Shown piece by piece: positions 43,415 to 51,757 of a DNA stretch of 64,000 bases. Numbering within the stretch: the first letter of the stretch is position 1; the number at the start of each line of letters is the position of its first letter. The stretch spans positions 248,001-312,000 of the forward strand of contig NZ_FMTP01000004.1 of assembly GCF_900100155.1 (NCBI RefSeq), read 5' to 3'. The position numbers and the translations under genes were made by a program. The notes beneath the pieces are model-generated. The model saw only the letters and a program-made list of their open reading frames with translations, did no database searches and had not been told where the DNA came from. The stretch comes from Ancylobacter rudongensis. GTDB taxonomy: Bacteria; Pseudomonadota; Alphaproteobacteria; Rhizobiales; Xanthobacteraceae.

Positions 43415-45207
43415 TCGAACTTTTCCCCCGTCACCTCGGCGAGGCGCCGGCCCATCTCGTCGCTGTAGCGCTTGACCGCGTGCGCCTCGCTCAGCACGCC
43501 CACCACCGTGCCATCGGGAAGGGTGACGGCGAGCGCGTCAGCCTCGGTGCGCTCGAACAGGTCCAGCGCCTCGCGCAAGGTTGCGGTCGGGCGCAGCGCG
43601 GTATCGGCATGGAGCAGCAGCGAGCGCAGGCTCGCGGGCGCGTCGTCCCCCCCAGGCTCGAACAGCGCGGCGGGCGCGATCATGCCGGCATAGCGGCCGT
43701 TCTCGGTGGCGACGAGATAGGCGGTGGCGCCGGGCGGATAGTGCCGGCGGGCGTCCATCAGCGGCGTGTCGACATCGATAAGCGGCACTTCGCGGCGCAT
43801 CAGCGCGGCGACGGTCATCTCGCGCAGCCAGCCGATATCGTGGGCGCCGCGAATATTCTCACCGCGCAGATGGAAGCGCCAGGTGGCGAAGGAGAAGCCG
43901 AACAGCCGCCGCGTCGCCAGCGAGGCGGTGCCGGCCGCCGCCAGCACGGCCAAGGTCAGCTGCAGATTGCCGGTCATCTCAAGCGCCAGCAGGGTCATCG
44001 TCATCGGCCCGCCGACGACGGCCACCGCCAGCGCGCTCATGCCGATGAGGGCGTAGAAGGCGTGGGCGGGCACCAGATCGGGCAGGACGAGGCCCATGCC
44101 GGCGGCATAGACGCGCCCGGCCATCACCCCCATCAGCAGCGAGGCGAAAAACAGGCCGCCGCGAAAGCCGGCGCCGATGGAGACGGAGGACGCCGTGACC
44201 TTCGCCACCAGCAGCAGCGCCGCCATCACCAGCCCGGTGTCGGCGGCGAGGAAGTGATAGACCGCGCCATGCCCGGCCGAGAGCACCGCCGGATTCCACA
44301 GCGCGAGCGCGCCGACGATCAGCCCGCCCACCGCCGGCCGCAGCCAGGCGGGCAGGGCGGAGCGGCGAAAGCCCGCCTCCACCAGCGTCGCCCCGCGCAT
44401 GACGGCGATGCCGACCAGCGCGCAGAAAAAGCCGAGCAGCAGCACCGAGGGCAGGTCGGACAGCTGCGGGGCGCTGAGTTCAGGCAGTGGCGGATGGTGC
44501 GGCGGCGCCAGCACCTGCTGGGTGAGAGCGGCGGCGAAGGTGGCGGTCATCATCGGCACGAAGGCCGGGATGGCATAGGTGCCGAGCACCAGCTCGAAAC
44601 CATAGAAGGCGCCCATCAGCGGCGCGTCGAAGGCCGCCCCGATCGCCGCGCCGGCGCCGCAGCCGACCAGCAGGCGCAGATCCGCCCGCCGCACATGGAA
44701 CACCCGGCCGAACCAGGAGGCGAAGCCGGCCGCCGCCTGGGTATAGCCGGCCTCCAGCCCCACCGAGGCGCCGACCCCGCTGGAGAACAGCGTCTGCAAG
44801 GCGACGATGAGGCTGTCGCCCGGCGACATCCGCCCACCCTGGAGCGCATTGGCCTCGATCGGGTCGACGGGCGGGCTGGCGCGGGTGCGCAGGAAGGCCC
44901 GCACGCACAGCCCGAAGGCGAGGCCGCCGAGCGCCGGGGCGAGCAGCACGAGCCAGGGGTCGATGCCCTCGGTGATCGAGAGGTGGCCGGCGGCGGGGAT
45001 GCGGAAAAGGAGTTCGTGCAACAGCTGCAGCGCCGCGTTCATGGCGATGACCACCAGCCCGGCAACCACGCCGACAAGCGCGGCCAGCGCGACGATGCCA
45101 AGCTCGCTGGTCCGCACCAGCCGGCGCAGCCTCTGCCTCAGATGTCGCTCACCGGTGGTGGAATCGGGGGTCACGTGACGCTCGCTCTCGCCCTGTCCTG
45201 CCTGCAC
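43411..45207 (-). CDS. ClC-family chloride channel or transporter with C-terminal CBS domains
   Basis: A 598-residue membrane protein. Hydrophobic segments run from about residue 35 to 430. SGVGASVGLEAGYTQAAAGF near 140-160 matches the GREGPxxQ-type filter loop with its gating glutamate, and SVSIGAGFRGGLFFASLLMG near 345 matches GGxFxPxL. Two CBS units (about 465-590) follow. It moves chloride, perhaps by proton exchange. The start is a GTG at 45207; a GTG at 45174 is equally possible. It is convergent with the ScfR-like gene. Confidence 0.9.
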   Translation of the reverse strand: MQAGQGESERHVTPDSTTGERHLRQRLRRLVRTSELGIVALAALVGVVAGLVVIAMNAALQLLHELLFRIPAAGHLSITEGIDPWLVLLAPALGGLAFGLCVRAFLRTRASPPVDPIEANALQGGRMSPGDSLIVALQTLFSSGVGASVGLEAGYTQAAAGFASWFGRVFHVRRADLRLLVGCGAGAAIGAAFDAPLMGAFYGFELVLGTYAIPAFVPMMTATFAAALTQQVLAPPHHPPLPELSAPQLSDLPSVLLLGFFCALVGIAVMRGATLVEAGFRRSALPAWLRPAVGGLIVGALALWNPAVLSAGHGAVYHFLAADTGLVMAALLLVAKVTASSVSIGAGFRGGLFFASLLMGVMAGRVYAAGMGLVLPDLVPAHAFYALIGMSALAVAVVGGPMTMTLLALEMTGNLQLTLAVLAAAGTASLATRRLFGFSFATWRFHLRGENIRGAHDIGWLREMTVAALMRREVPLIDVDTPLMDARRHYPPGATAYLVATENGRYAGMIAPAALFEPGGDDAPASLRSLLLHADTALRPTATLREALDLFERTEADALAVTLPDGTVVGVLSEAHAVKRYSDEMGRRLAEVTGEKFD

Positions 45208-45383
45208 TAGGCAAGGACAGGGCCGCGCGCAACCGCCCTGAAGCCGGCTGACGCAACGTCGCGTCGCTCCGATGTGATGCCGTCGGGGATGACCGGGCCG
45301 GTGGCGCGGCTAAAGTCGGTCCGACGCCACACGGATTCGGCGGCGCCCCAAGGGCCGGCCGCCCCACGCATGGAGAACTGCCT

Positions 45384-46256
45384 ATGTCCGAAACCACCGA
45401 CTACACGCCGCCCAAGGTATGGACCTGGAACAAGGCCAATGGCGGCGCCTTCGCCAACATCAACCGCCCCATCGCCGGGCCGACGCATGAGAAGGAACTG
45501 CCCGTCGGCACGCACCCGCTCCAGCTCTATTCGCTCGGCACGCCGAACGGGCAGAAGGTGACGATCCTGCTGGAGGAACTGCTCGCCGCCGGCCATATGG
45601 GCGCGGAATATGACGCCTGGCTGATCAAGATCGGCGAGGGCGACCAGTTCGGCTCCGGCTTCGTCGAGGTCAACCCGAACTCGAAGATCCCGGCGCTGAT
45701 GGACCGCTCGGGCGCGACGCCGGTCCGGGTGTTCGAATCCGGCGCCATCCTGCTTTATCTCGCGGAAAAGTTTGGCGCCTTCCTCCCCGCCGACCCGGCC
45801 AAGCGCGCCGAGTGCCTGTCCTGGCTGTTCTGGCAGATGGGCAGCGCGCCCTATCTCGGCGGCGGCTTCGGCCATTTCTATGCCTATGCGCCTGTTAAGA
45901 TCGAATACGCCATCGACCGTTTCGCCATGGAGGCCAAGCGCCAGCTTGATGTGCTGGACCGGCGGCTGGCGGAGAGCCGCTATCTCGCCGGCGACGACTA
46001 CACCATCGCGGATATCGCGGTGCTGCCCTGGTATGGCGCGGTGGTGAAGGGCTGGACCTACGGCGATGCCGGCACGTTCCTCTCCGCCCATGAATACACC
46101 AACGTGCTGCGCTGGGCCGACGAGTTGTTCGCCCGGCCGGCGGTGAAGCGCGGGCGCATGGTCAACCGCATGACCGGCGAGCTTTCCGAACAGCTGCGCG
46201 AGCGGCACGACGCGCGCGATTTCGACACGCGCACGCAGGACAAACTTGAGGGCTGA
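45384..46256 (+). CDS. yghU: glutathione-dependent disulfide-bond oxidoreductase, YghU type
   Basis: A 290-residue glutathione transferase of the YghU/Nu class. The thioredoxin-like N-domain has LQLYSLGTPNGQKVTILLEE near 47-66, where the TPNG loop binds glutathione without the usual Tyr/Ser. VNPNSKIPALMD near 98 and VFESGAILLYLAEKFG near 117 are the gamma-glutamyl sites. An all-helix C-domain contains YTIADIAVLPW near 208. YghU binds two glutathiones and reduces disulfides or organic hydroperoxides. It appears to be a single gene, with 176 bases upstream. Confidence 0.92.
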   Translation: MSETTDYTPPKVWTWNKANGGAFANINRPIAGPTHEKELPVGTHPLQLYSLGTPNGQKVTILLEELLAAGHMGAEYDAWLIKIGEGDQFGSGFVEVNPNSKIPALMDRSGATPVRVFESGAILLYLAEKFGAFLPADPAKRAECLSWLFWQMGSAPYLGGGFGHFYAYAPVKIEYAIDRFAMEAKRQLDVLDRRLAESRYLAGDDYTIADIAVLPWYGAVVKGWTYGDAGTFLSAHEYTNVLRWADELFARPAVKRGRMVNRMTGELSEQLRERHDARDFDTRTQDKLEG

Positions 46257-46290
46257 CAAGTTGGAAGCGGCCGGCTAGAGGCCCGCAAAC

Positions 46291-46320
46291 GAAAAAGGGC
46301 GCCCCGCGCGGGGCGCCCTT
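46291..46320 (-). terminator. intrinsic terminator of the dehydrogenase-MmgE operon
   Basis: Perfect 11-bp stem AAGGGCGCCCC / GGGGCGCCCTT (46295-46305, 46310-46320) with a GCGC loop. Read on the minus strand it is followed by a run of T (plus strand gaaaaa at 46291-46296). It lies 19 bases past the MmgE/PrpD stop. It may also serve the convergent yghU message less well. Confidence 0.9.
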
Positions 46321-46338
46321 GCTCTCCATGGGGCAGCG

Positions 46339-47766
46339 TCAGGCGCACAGGCGCGTGAGCTCGCGGATATCGCCCAGCTGCTCCAGCCGGCGCACCGTCT
46401 CGACGATGGATTCGGTCTTGGCCTTGTCCCAGCGGGCGAATTCGGCGCAGCCGCGGAACTTGTCGGCGGCCTCGTCATAGGTCATCGGGTTGGCTGGGCT
46501 GCCCTTGCCGAAGTCGGAGCGGCCGGAGATGGTGCGGCCGTCCTTCATGTGGATGTCGATGATGGTGGTCATCTTGTCGTAGCCGGCGGCTTCCGCCTCC
46601 GGGTGGACATGGAAATTCACCCGCTCGATCATCGCCTTCACGTCGTCCCGCTCCACCGTCTCGTCGGTGAATTCCGGCAGGCTGCCGCGCCCGTCGAGCA
46701 GCAGGATCGCCATGCAGAATTCCATCGAGAACTTGGCCTGAAGCTCGTTCTTCGGGCGGTGATGGATCAGCGCGTTCGGCATGTTCTGGTTGGTGCCGAC
46801 ATCGACCCGCTCCACATCGCCGGCCTTGATCCCGTGTTCACGGATCAGCTCCAGCATCTTGGTCATGCCGGGATGGGTGAGCGAGCCCGACGGATGCGGC
46901 TTGATCGAGACGCCGGGGAACGCAAAGGTCCAGGGCTGGCCGAGCTTGCCGACAATGGCGGTGGGATCGAAGCCGCCGCCCGCCGCCTGGAAGAATCCGC
47001 GCGGCGCTTCCAGGATCTTGTCGGTGGTGGTCCAGCCCAGCGCGGCGAAATCCGCCGCCACCACGCCGCTCTCCGACGAGCGGCCGGCGTGGAAGGGCTT
47101 CATCATGGTGCCGAAATTCTCCCGCAGCCCGGCCGACTGGCTGCCGGCGCAGCCGAAGGCGCGCACCATCTGCTCGACATTCAGCCCCTTGAGCTTGCCG
47201 GCGGCGGCGGCGGCGGCATAGGTGCCGCAGGTCGCGGTGGCATGGAAGCCGTGCTGATAGTGGCGCGGGTTGATGGCCTCGGCGATCTTGCACTCCACCT
47301 CGACGCCGAGGTGATAGGCCAGCATCATCTCCGGGCCGGACGTGCCGGCGGCCTCGGCGACGGCGAGCGCCGCCGGCAGGGCCGGAGCGGTGGGGTGGGT
47401 GAGCAGGCCGTAGACCCGGTCCTTGCCGACGGCGAGCTGGGTGTCGTCATAATCATCGGCATGGATGCCGACGCCATTGGCGAAGGCGGCAAAGCGCGGC
47501 GGCACCTTCAGCGACGTGCCGATGACGGTGGCCGGCCCTTCCTGGATGCCGAGGCCCTTGAGATAGGCCTGGATGTGCTCGCCGCTTTTCGCCACAGAGC
47601 CGGAGAGGGCGAGGCCGATGCCGTCGAGGATCGACTTCTTGCCGAGTTCGACCACCTCGGCCGGCAGGTCGGCATAGGAAGTGCCGACGACGAATTCCGC
47701 CACCTGCTGGGTGAGGCCCTCGACGATGGGCTGGGCCTGGGCGGGGTTGGTCTGGTGCAGCGTCAT
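46339..47766 (-). CDS. MmgE/PrpD-family protein, copy 1
   Basis: A 475-residue protein of the 2-methylcitrate dehydratase/cis-aconitate decarboxylase/iminodisuccinate epimerase fold. GVGIHADDYDDTQL near 98-111 and GVEVECKIAEAINPRHYQHG near 155-174 are the conserved blocks, with the later helical part (MMKPFHAGRSSESGVVAADF near 225). The family removes water or CO2 from, or epimerises, hydroxylated di- and tricarboxylates; the substrate here is unknown. It lies 32 bases downstream of a tartrate-dehydrogenase-like gene in one operon. Confidence 0.9.
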   Translation of the reverse strand: MTLHQTNPAQAQPIVEGLTQQVAEFVVGTSYADLPAEVVELGKKSILDGIGLALSGSVAKSGEHIQAYLKGLGIQEGPATVIGTSLKVPPRFAAFANGVGIHADDYDDTQLAVGKDRVYGLLTHPTAPALPAALAVAEAAGTSGPEMMLAYHLGVEVECKIAEAINPRHYQHGFHATATCGTYAAAAAAGKLKGLNVEQMVRAFGCAGSQSAGLRENFGTMMKPFHAGRSSESGVVAADFAALGWTTTDKILEAPRGFFQAAGGGFDPTAIVGKLGQPWTFAFPGVSIKPHPSGSLTHPGMTKMLELIREHGIKAGDVERVDVGTNQNMPNALIHHRPKNELQAKFSMEFCMAILLLDGRGSLPEFTDETVERDDVKAMIERVNFHVHPEAEAAGYDKMTTIIDIHMKDGRTISGRSDFGKGSPANPMTYDEAADKFRGCAEFARWDKAKTESIVETVRRLEQLGDIRELTRLCA

Positions 47767-47798
47767 GGGGCGTTTCCTTAGGGCTCGTTGGGCGGTGG

Positions 47799-48881
47799 TC
47801 AGGCCGCCGAGGCGCCGGCCGAAGAGGGCAGGGCGCCGATGATGGCGTCGGTCAGTTCGTGGGTGCCGGCGGTGCCGCCGAGGTCGCGGGTGAGGCTGTC
47901 GCGGCGGGCGAGCACTTCCTCGATCGCCTGCTCGATGGCATGGGCGGTGGCTTCCTCGCCGAGATGGCGCAGCATCATCGCCCCCGACCAGATCTGGCCG
48001 ATGGGGTTGGCGACGCCCTTGCCGGCAATGTCAGGCGCCGAGCCGTGCACCGGCTCGAACATGGAGGGGTAGTCCTTCTCGGGATTGATGTTGCCGCCCG
48101 GCGCGATGCCGATGGAGCCGACCACGGCCGGGCCGAGATCGGACAGGATGTCGCCGAACAGGTTCGAGGCGACCACCACGTCGAACCAGTCCGGGTTGCG
48201 GACGAAATGCGCGGTGAGAATGTCGATGTGGAACTGATCGGTGGTGAAGCCGGGATATTCCTTCGAGATCGCGGCGAAGCGCTCGTCCCAATACGGCATG
48301 GTGTGGCTGATGCCGTTCGACTTGGTGGCCGAGGTGACGTGCTGCTTGCGGCCGTTGGCCAGCTCGAAGGCATAGCGCATCACCCGGTCGCAGCCGCGGC
48401 GGGTGAAGATGGACTGCTGCATCACCAGCTCGTCCTCCAGCCCCTCATAGAGCCGGCCGCCAATGGAGGAATACTCGCCCTCATTGTTCTCGCGCACGAC
48501 ATAGAAGTCGATCGAGCCGGCCTCGCGGCCCTTGAGCGGGCTTTCGACGCCTTTGAGCAGCTTCACCGGGCGCAGATTCACATATTGGTGGAAGCTGCGG
48601 CGGATCGGGATCAGCAGGCCCCAGAGCGAGACATGGTCCGGCACGCCGGGAAAGCCGACGGCGCCGAGAAAGATCGCATCCTTGTGCCGGATCTGGGCGA
48701 GGCCGTCGGCCGGCATCATCGCGCCGGTCTTGGCAAAGCGCTCGCAGCTCCAGTCGTAATGGCTCCAATCGAAGGAGAAGCCGCCGATCCGGCTCGCCGC
48801 CTCCAGAACCCGCTGCGCCTCCGGCACCACCTCCTTGCCGATCCCGTCGCCGGGAATGACCGCTATGGAATAGGTCGTCAT
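47799..48881 (-). CDS. tartrate/D-malate dehydrogenase-like decarboxylating dehydrogenase, copy 1
   Basis: A 360-residue member of the isocitrate/isopropylmalate dehydrogenase family. The start VIPGDGIGKEVVPEA, substrate-Arg block QYVNLRPVKLL near 93, FYVVRENNEGEYSSIGG near 117-133, the Lys block TKSNGISHTMPYWDE near 182 and the metal Asp block ASNLFGDILSD near 231 are all there. The ENNEGEYSSIGGR form is typical of tartrate dehydrogenase (TtuC) and D-malate dehydrogenase. It oxidises a 2-hydroxyacid with NAD+, often with loss of CO2. It leads the operon ending in MmgE/PrpD copy 1; a TGTTGACAGTT promoter motif lies 67 bases upstream. Confidence 0.9.
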   Translation of the reverse strand: MTTYSIAVIPGDGIGKEVVPEAQRVLEAASRIGGFSFDWSHYDWSCERFAKTGAMMPADGLAQIRHKDAIFLGAVGFPGVPDHVSLWGLLIPIRRSFHQYVNLRPVKLLKGVESPLKGREAGSIDFYVVRENNEGEYSSIGGRLYEGLEDELVMQQSIFTRRGCDRVMRYAFELANGRKQHVTSATKSNGISHTMPYWDERFAAISKEYPGFTTDQFHIDILTAHFVRNPDWFDVVVASNLFGDILSDLGPAVVGSIGIAPGGNINPEKDYPSMFEPVHGSAPDIAGKGVANPIGQIWSGAMMLRHLGEEATAHAIEQAIEEVLARRDSLTRDLGGTAGTHELTDAIIGALPSSAGASAA

Positions 48882-48920
48882 GCAAACTCCTGGATATCGG
48901 CGGCGGCACCGCGACGCTTT

Positions 48921-48961
48921 CCAGGGCAGACTGTTCAATGAACCGACAACTGTCAACAATT
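48921..48961 (-). promoter_or_regulatory. promoter with TGTTGACAGTT motif for the first dehydrogenase operon
   Basis: On the minus strand, TGTTGACAGTT (48948-48958 on plus as AACTGTCAACA) contains the -35 TTGACA. Exactly 17 bases later comes CAGTCT, a weak -10. The same TTGACA-17-CAGTCT arrangement, with GTTGnCGG after the -35, occurs before tctC. The motif is a near-palindrome of the sort bound by FCD-type GntR regulators. Confidence 0.6.
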
Positions 48962-49136
48962 AATGCCGACGAAGGCCAGCGTCCAGACAGCCGCGTTCCG
49001 CCGCTCAGGTCCATCTCGTCAGTCCACAATGCCGATGAATAAAGGGTTCGTAGCTCTCTCTCTGGCGGTAATTGGGAGCTGGCGGGGCAGTGGCTGCCGG
49101 TGACGCATGAGGCGAATATCGTCTCTTTAGTCCATC

Positions 49137-49148
49137 ATTGTTGACAAT
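49137..49148 (+). promoter_or_regulatory. near match to the shared motif before GntR copy 1
   Basis: ATTGTTGACAAT is a palindrome (ATTGT/ACAAT halves around TG) differing from the shared TGTTGACAGTT at two positions of the right half. It ends 28 bases before the GntR start codon at 49176, and its TTGACA could be a -35. This suggests autoregulation of the GntR gene. Confidence 0.5.
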
Positions 49149-49175
49149 CTGCGATTATGTGGGCCAGATGACGCC

Positions 49176-49913
49176 ATGCTCCGCCCCGCCGCAAACCCCG
49201 CCCGCACCCCGCGCACCGCCTCCTTCGTGCCGCTGATCCAGCGCGAGATCGAGCGGATGATCGGCACCGGCGAACTCACCGGCGGCACCCGCATCAATGA
49301 GAGCACGCTGGCGCTGCGGCTCGGCATCAGCCGGGGCCCGGTGCGCGAGGCCTGCCGGGCGCTGGAACAGATCGGCCTGCTGCGCAGCGAACTCAATCGC
49401 GGCTTCTTCGTGCGCGAGGTCTCCACCAAGGAGGCGCTCGACCTCTACGACATCCGCGCCGGCCTGTTCGGCACCGCCGGGCGGCTCGCGGCCGCCATCA
49501 TCACCACGGTGCAGCTGCGGGGGCTGGGAGAGCTGATCGCGCAGATGGACGCGGCGATCGAGGCACCCGACATCGCCACCTTCTACACGCTGAACAACGA
49601 GTTCCACCGCCAGGTCGTCGTCGCCTCCGACAATGACAAGCTGATCGAGCTGTACCCGCTGCTGGAGGCGGAACTGCATCTGTTCCGCCGGCGGGGCCTG
49701 GTGCTGCCGGGCTCGATGCGCACCTCCAATGACGAGCACAAGGCGATCCTCGACGCGCTGCGCCAGAGCGACGGCACTGGCGCCGCCCGCCTGCTGGAGC
49801 GGCACATCCTCGCCGGCAAGGCGCGCTTCCTGCGCACGCTGGAGGATGACAGCGCCACCGAGGCGCGGCCCGGCCCGCTCGATCCCCGCCATTCACGTTC
49901 CAAGGACAGGTAG
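49176..49913 (+). CDS. GntR-family regulator with FCD domain, copy 1
   Basis: A 245-residue FadR-subfamily GntR protein. The winged helix (about 18-85) has INESTLALRLGISRGPVREA and ELNRGFFVREVS. The FCD ligand domain (about 90-215) has YDIRAGLFGTAGRLAA, FHRQVVVAS and a late HKAILDAL, giving the Asp/His metal-site pattern of this class. Such proteins sense small carboxylates. It is divergent from the first dehydrogenase operon, with shared-motif sites on both sides, and is followed after 4 bases by the PdxA2-like gene. Confidence 0.92.
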   Translation: MLRPAANPARTPRTASFVPLIQREIERMIGTGELTGGTRINESTLALRLGISRGPVREACRALEQIGLLRSELNRGFFVREVSTKEALDLYDIRAGLFGTAGRLAAAIITTVQLRGLGELIAQMDAAIEAPDIATFYTLNNEFHRQVVVASDNDKLIELYPLLEAELHLFRRRGLVLPGSMRTSNDEHKAILDALRQSDGTGAARLLERHILAGKARFLRTLEDDSATEARPGPLDPRHSRSKDR

Positions 49914-49917
49914 TTCG

Positions 49918-50943
49918 ATGACCGCGCACCCGCTTCCCATCCTCGCCCTCACGCCCGGCGACTGCACCGGCATCGGCCCGGAACAGACCGCCCGCCTGCT
50001 CAGCCAGGGCGGGCTTGAGCATGTGGCGCGGCTGGTGGTGGTCGGCGATGCCCGCGTGCTTGATATGGGCGCCCGCCATGCCGGGGTGGCTCTGTCGTTC
50101 CAGCGTTACGACTCACCCGGCGCGGTGGACTGGAGCGCGCCCGGTATTCCGCTGGTGGATCTCGGCAACACCGACCCCGACCTGTTCCCGCTGGGCGTCG
50201 CCAACCCCGAGTCCGGCCGGCTGACCGGCGACACGCTGGCCCGCGCCATCGACTTCGCCAAGGCGGGGGAGGTGGACGGCGTGTGCTTCGCCCCGCTGAA
50301 CAAGCAGGCGATGTTCAAAGGGGGCTGGCGCTTCCCGGACGAGCACAAGATGTTCGCCCATCTGCTCGACCACAAAGGCCCGTTCAGCGAGATGAACGTG
50401 CTGGAGGGCCAGTGGATGACGCGCGTCACCTCGCATGTCTCGCTGCGCACGGCGCTGGACCAGGTGACGTTCGAGAGCGTGTGCGGCGCGCTACGCCTCG
50501 CCGACGAGACCATGCGCAAGGCCGGCATCGACCGCCCCCGCATCGCGGTGGCGGCGCTCAACCCGCATGGCGGCGAGGGCGGGCTGTTCGGCACCGAGGA
50601 AATCGACATCATCCGGCCGGCGGTCGAGGCGATGGCACGCGAGGGCATCGCCTGCGAAGGGCCCTATCCGTCCGACACCGTTTATCTCAAAGCGTTCGCC
50701 GGCGCCTATGACAGCGTGCTGGCGATGTATCACGACCAGGGCCAGATCGCGACCAAGCTCAAGGGCTTCAACAAGGGCGTGACCATCACAGCCGGGTTGG
50801 AGGTGGTGTTCACCACCCCGGCGCATGGCACGGCGTTCGATATCGTCGGCAAGGGCGTGGCCGATATCGGCGCCTTCCAGTCCGCCATCCGCCTCGCCGC
50901 CCGCGTCGCTGCGCGAAAGATCGAGGCCCGCGCCGCCGCGTGA
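49918..50943 (+). CDS. PdxA2-like dehydrogenase (4-phospho-hydroxythreonate family)
   Basis: A 341-residue protein of the PdxA family, whose PdxA2 members oxidise 4-phospho-D-threonate or -erythronate instead of the vitamin B6 precursor. LALTPGDCTGIGPE near 9-22, TSHVSLRTAL near 163, ALNPHGGEGGLFG near 205, SDTVYLKAFAGAYDSVLAM near 247 and YHDQGQIATKLKGF near 266 hold the three metal-binding histidines and phosphate site. Catabolic context argues against B6 synthesis. AAGGACAGG precedes the ATG at 49918. It is co-transcribed with GntR copy 1. No four-carbon acid kinase gene is present nearby, so the phosphorylated substrate is a puzzle. Confidence 0.85.
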   Translation: MTAHPLPILALTPGDCTGIGPEQTARLLSQGGLEHVARLVVVGDARVLDMGARHAGVALSFQRYDSPGAVDWSAPGIPLVDLGNTDPDLFPLGVANPESGRLTGDTLARAIDFAKAGEVDGVCFAPLNKQAMFKGGWRFPDEHKMFAHLLDHKGPFSEMNVLEGQWMTRVTSHVSLRTALDQVTFESVCGALRLADETMRKAGIDRPRIAVAALNPHGGEGGLFGTEEIDIIRPAVEAMAREGIACEGPYPSDTVYLKAFAGAYDSVLAMYHDQGQIATKLKGFNKGVTITAGLEVVFTTPAHGTAFDIVGKGVADIGAFQSAIRLAARVAARKIEARAAA

Positions 50944-50961
50944 GGCGCGCGCTTACGGATT

Positions 50962-50984
50962 CCCTCTCCCCGACGGGGAGAGGG
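50962..50984. repeat. 23-bp perfect palindrome between convergent genes
   Basis: CCCTCTCCCCG-A-CGGGGAGAGGG is fully symmetrical around one base. It sits between the PdxA2-like stop (50943) and the end of GntR copy 2 (51014). It is of a common GC-rich intergenic type; with no T-run it may act only as a message-end hairpin. Confidence 0.75.
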
Positions 50985-51013
50985 AGCGCGACCGCCGCGA
51001 GGCGCCGGCGCCG

Positions 51014-51715
51014 TCAGTCGTTGCGGGCGTGGCCGTCGACGGCGGCGATGAGCCGACGCTTGGCCAGCGCCACATGGCGCCAATGCGTCACCTGCGCCCG
51101 TTCGCCATCGCCGGAAGCCAGCGCCTCAAGCATCGCCCGGTGCTCGCGGTTCGATACGGCGAGGCCGCCGCCCTGCACCAGCGCGCGAGCGCGGAACAAA
51201 TGCAGCTTGTTGACGAAGCGGTGGTATTCGGCGAGCAGCGTGCGGTTGCCGCAGGAGCTGACAATGAGGTTATGGAAGCCGAGATTGAGCGGGTAATAAT
51301 CGTCGAAGCTGCCGCGCTCGGCCACCGCGTCCATCTCGTCGACCATGCGGGTCAGCTCGGCCAGCAGCCCGTCGGTCATGCGTTCGGCCAGCAGGCGACC
51401 CGCCTGGCCGAACAGCGCGGCGCGCACGTCATAGATCTCGATCGCGTCCTCGACTGACAGCCGCCGGACGAAGACGCCCCGGTTGCGCACTACCTCGACC
51501 AGCCCCTTCGCCTCAAGGCTGCGGGTGGCCTCGCGGATCGGGCCGCGGCTGGTGCCGAAGCGGTTCGAGAGGTGGATCTCGTTGATCCGAACCCCCGGCT
51601 CCAGCTCGCCTGTCAGAATGAGGCGCTCAAGTTCCTTTTCGAGCGCGCTCGTGAGGGAAACGCTCTTCACAACGGACAGGTCGCTCAAATGAGCGGAATC
51701 GCTGATGATGCTCAT
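51014..51715 (-). CDS. GntR-family regulator with FCD domain, copy 2
   Basis: A 233-residue FadR-subfamily GntR protein. The winged helix (about 20-90) has INEIHLSNRFGTSRGPIREA and VVRNRGVFVRRLS. The FCD domain (about 95-220) has IYDVRAALFGQAGRLLAE, LNLGFHNLIVSSCGN and SNREHRAMLEALA. It is about a third identical by eye to copy 1 in the DNA-binding part, so the two may read similar sites. It is transcribed away from nothing: the gene behind it is the end of the long catabolic operon on the same strand, so it could also be read through from that operon. Confidence 0.92.
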   Translation of the reverse strand: MSIISDSAHLSDLSVVKSVSLTSALEKELERLILTGELEPGVRINEIHLSNRFGTSRGPIREATRSLEAKGLVEVVRNRGVFVRRLSVEDAIEIYDVRAALFGQAGRLLAERMTDGLLAELTRMVDEMDAVAERGSFDDYYPLNLGFHNLIVSSCGNRTLLAEYHRFVNKLHLFRARALVQGGGLAVSNREHRAMLEALASGDGERAQVTHWRHVALAKRRLIAAVDGHARND

Positions 51716-51721
51716 CCGTCA

Positions 51722-51733
51722 ATTGTAAACAGT
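51722..51733 (-). promoter_or_regulatory. near match to the shared motif before GntR copy 2
   Basis: ATTGTAAACAGT differs from the shared ATTGTTGACAGT at its two central bases and keeps both halves (ATTGT/ACAGT). It lies 7-18 bases before the ATG at 51715, where a bound repressor would cover the ribosome-binding and start region. No separate -35/-10 is evident. Confidence 0.4.
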
Positions 51734-51757
51734 TTCGCGTTGGAAGGCTTCCAGTTT

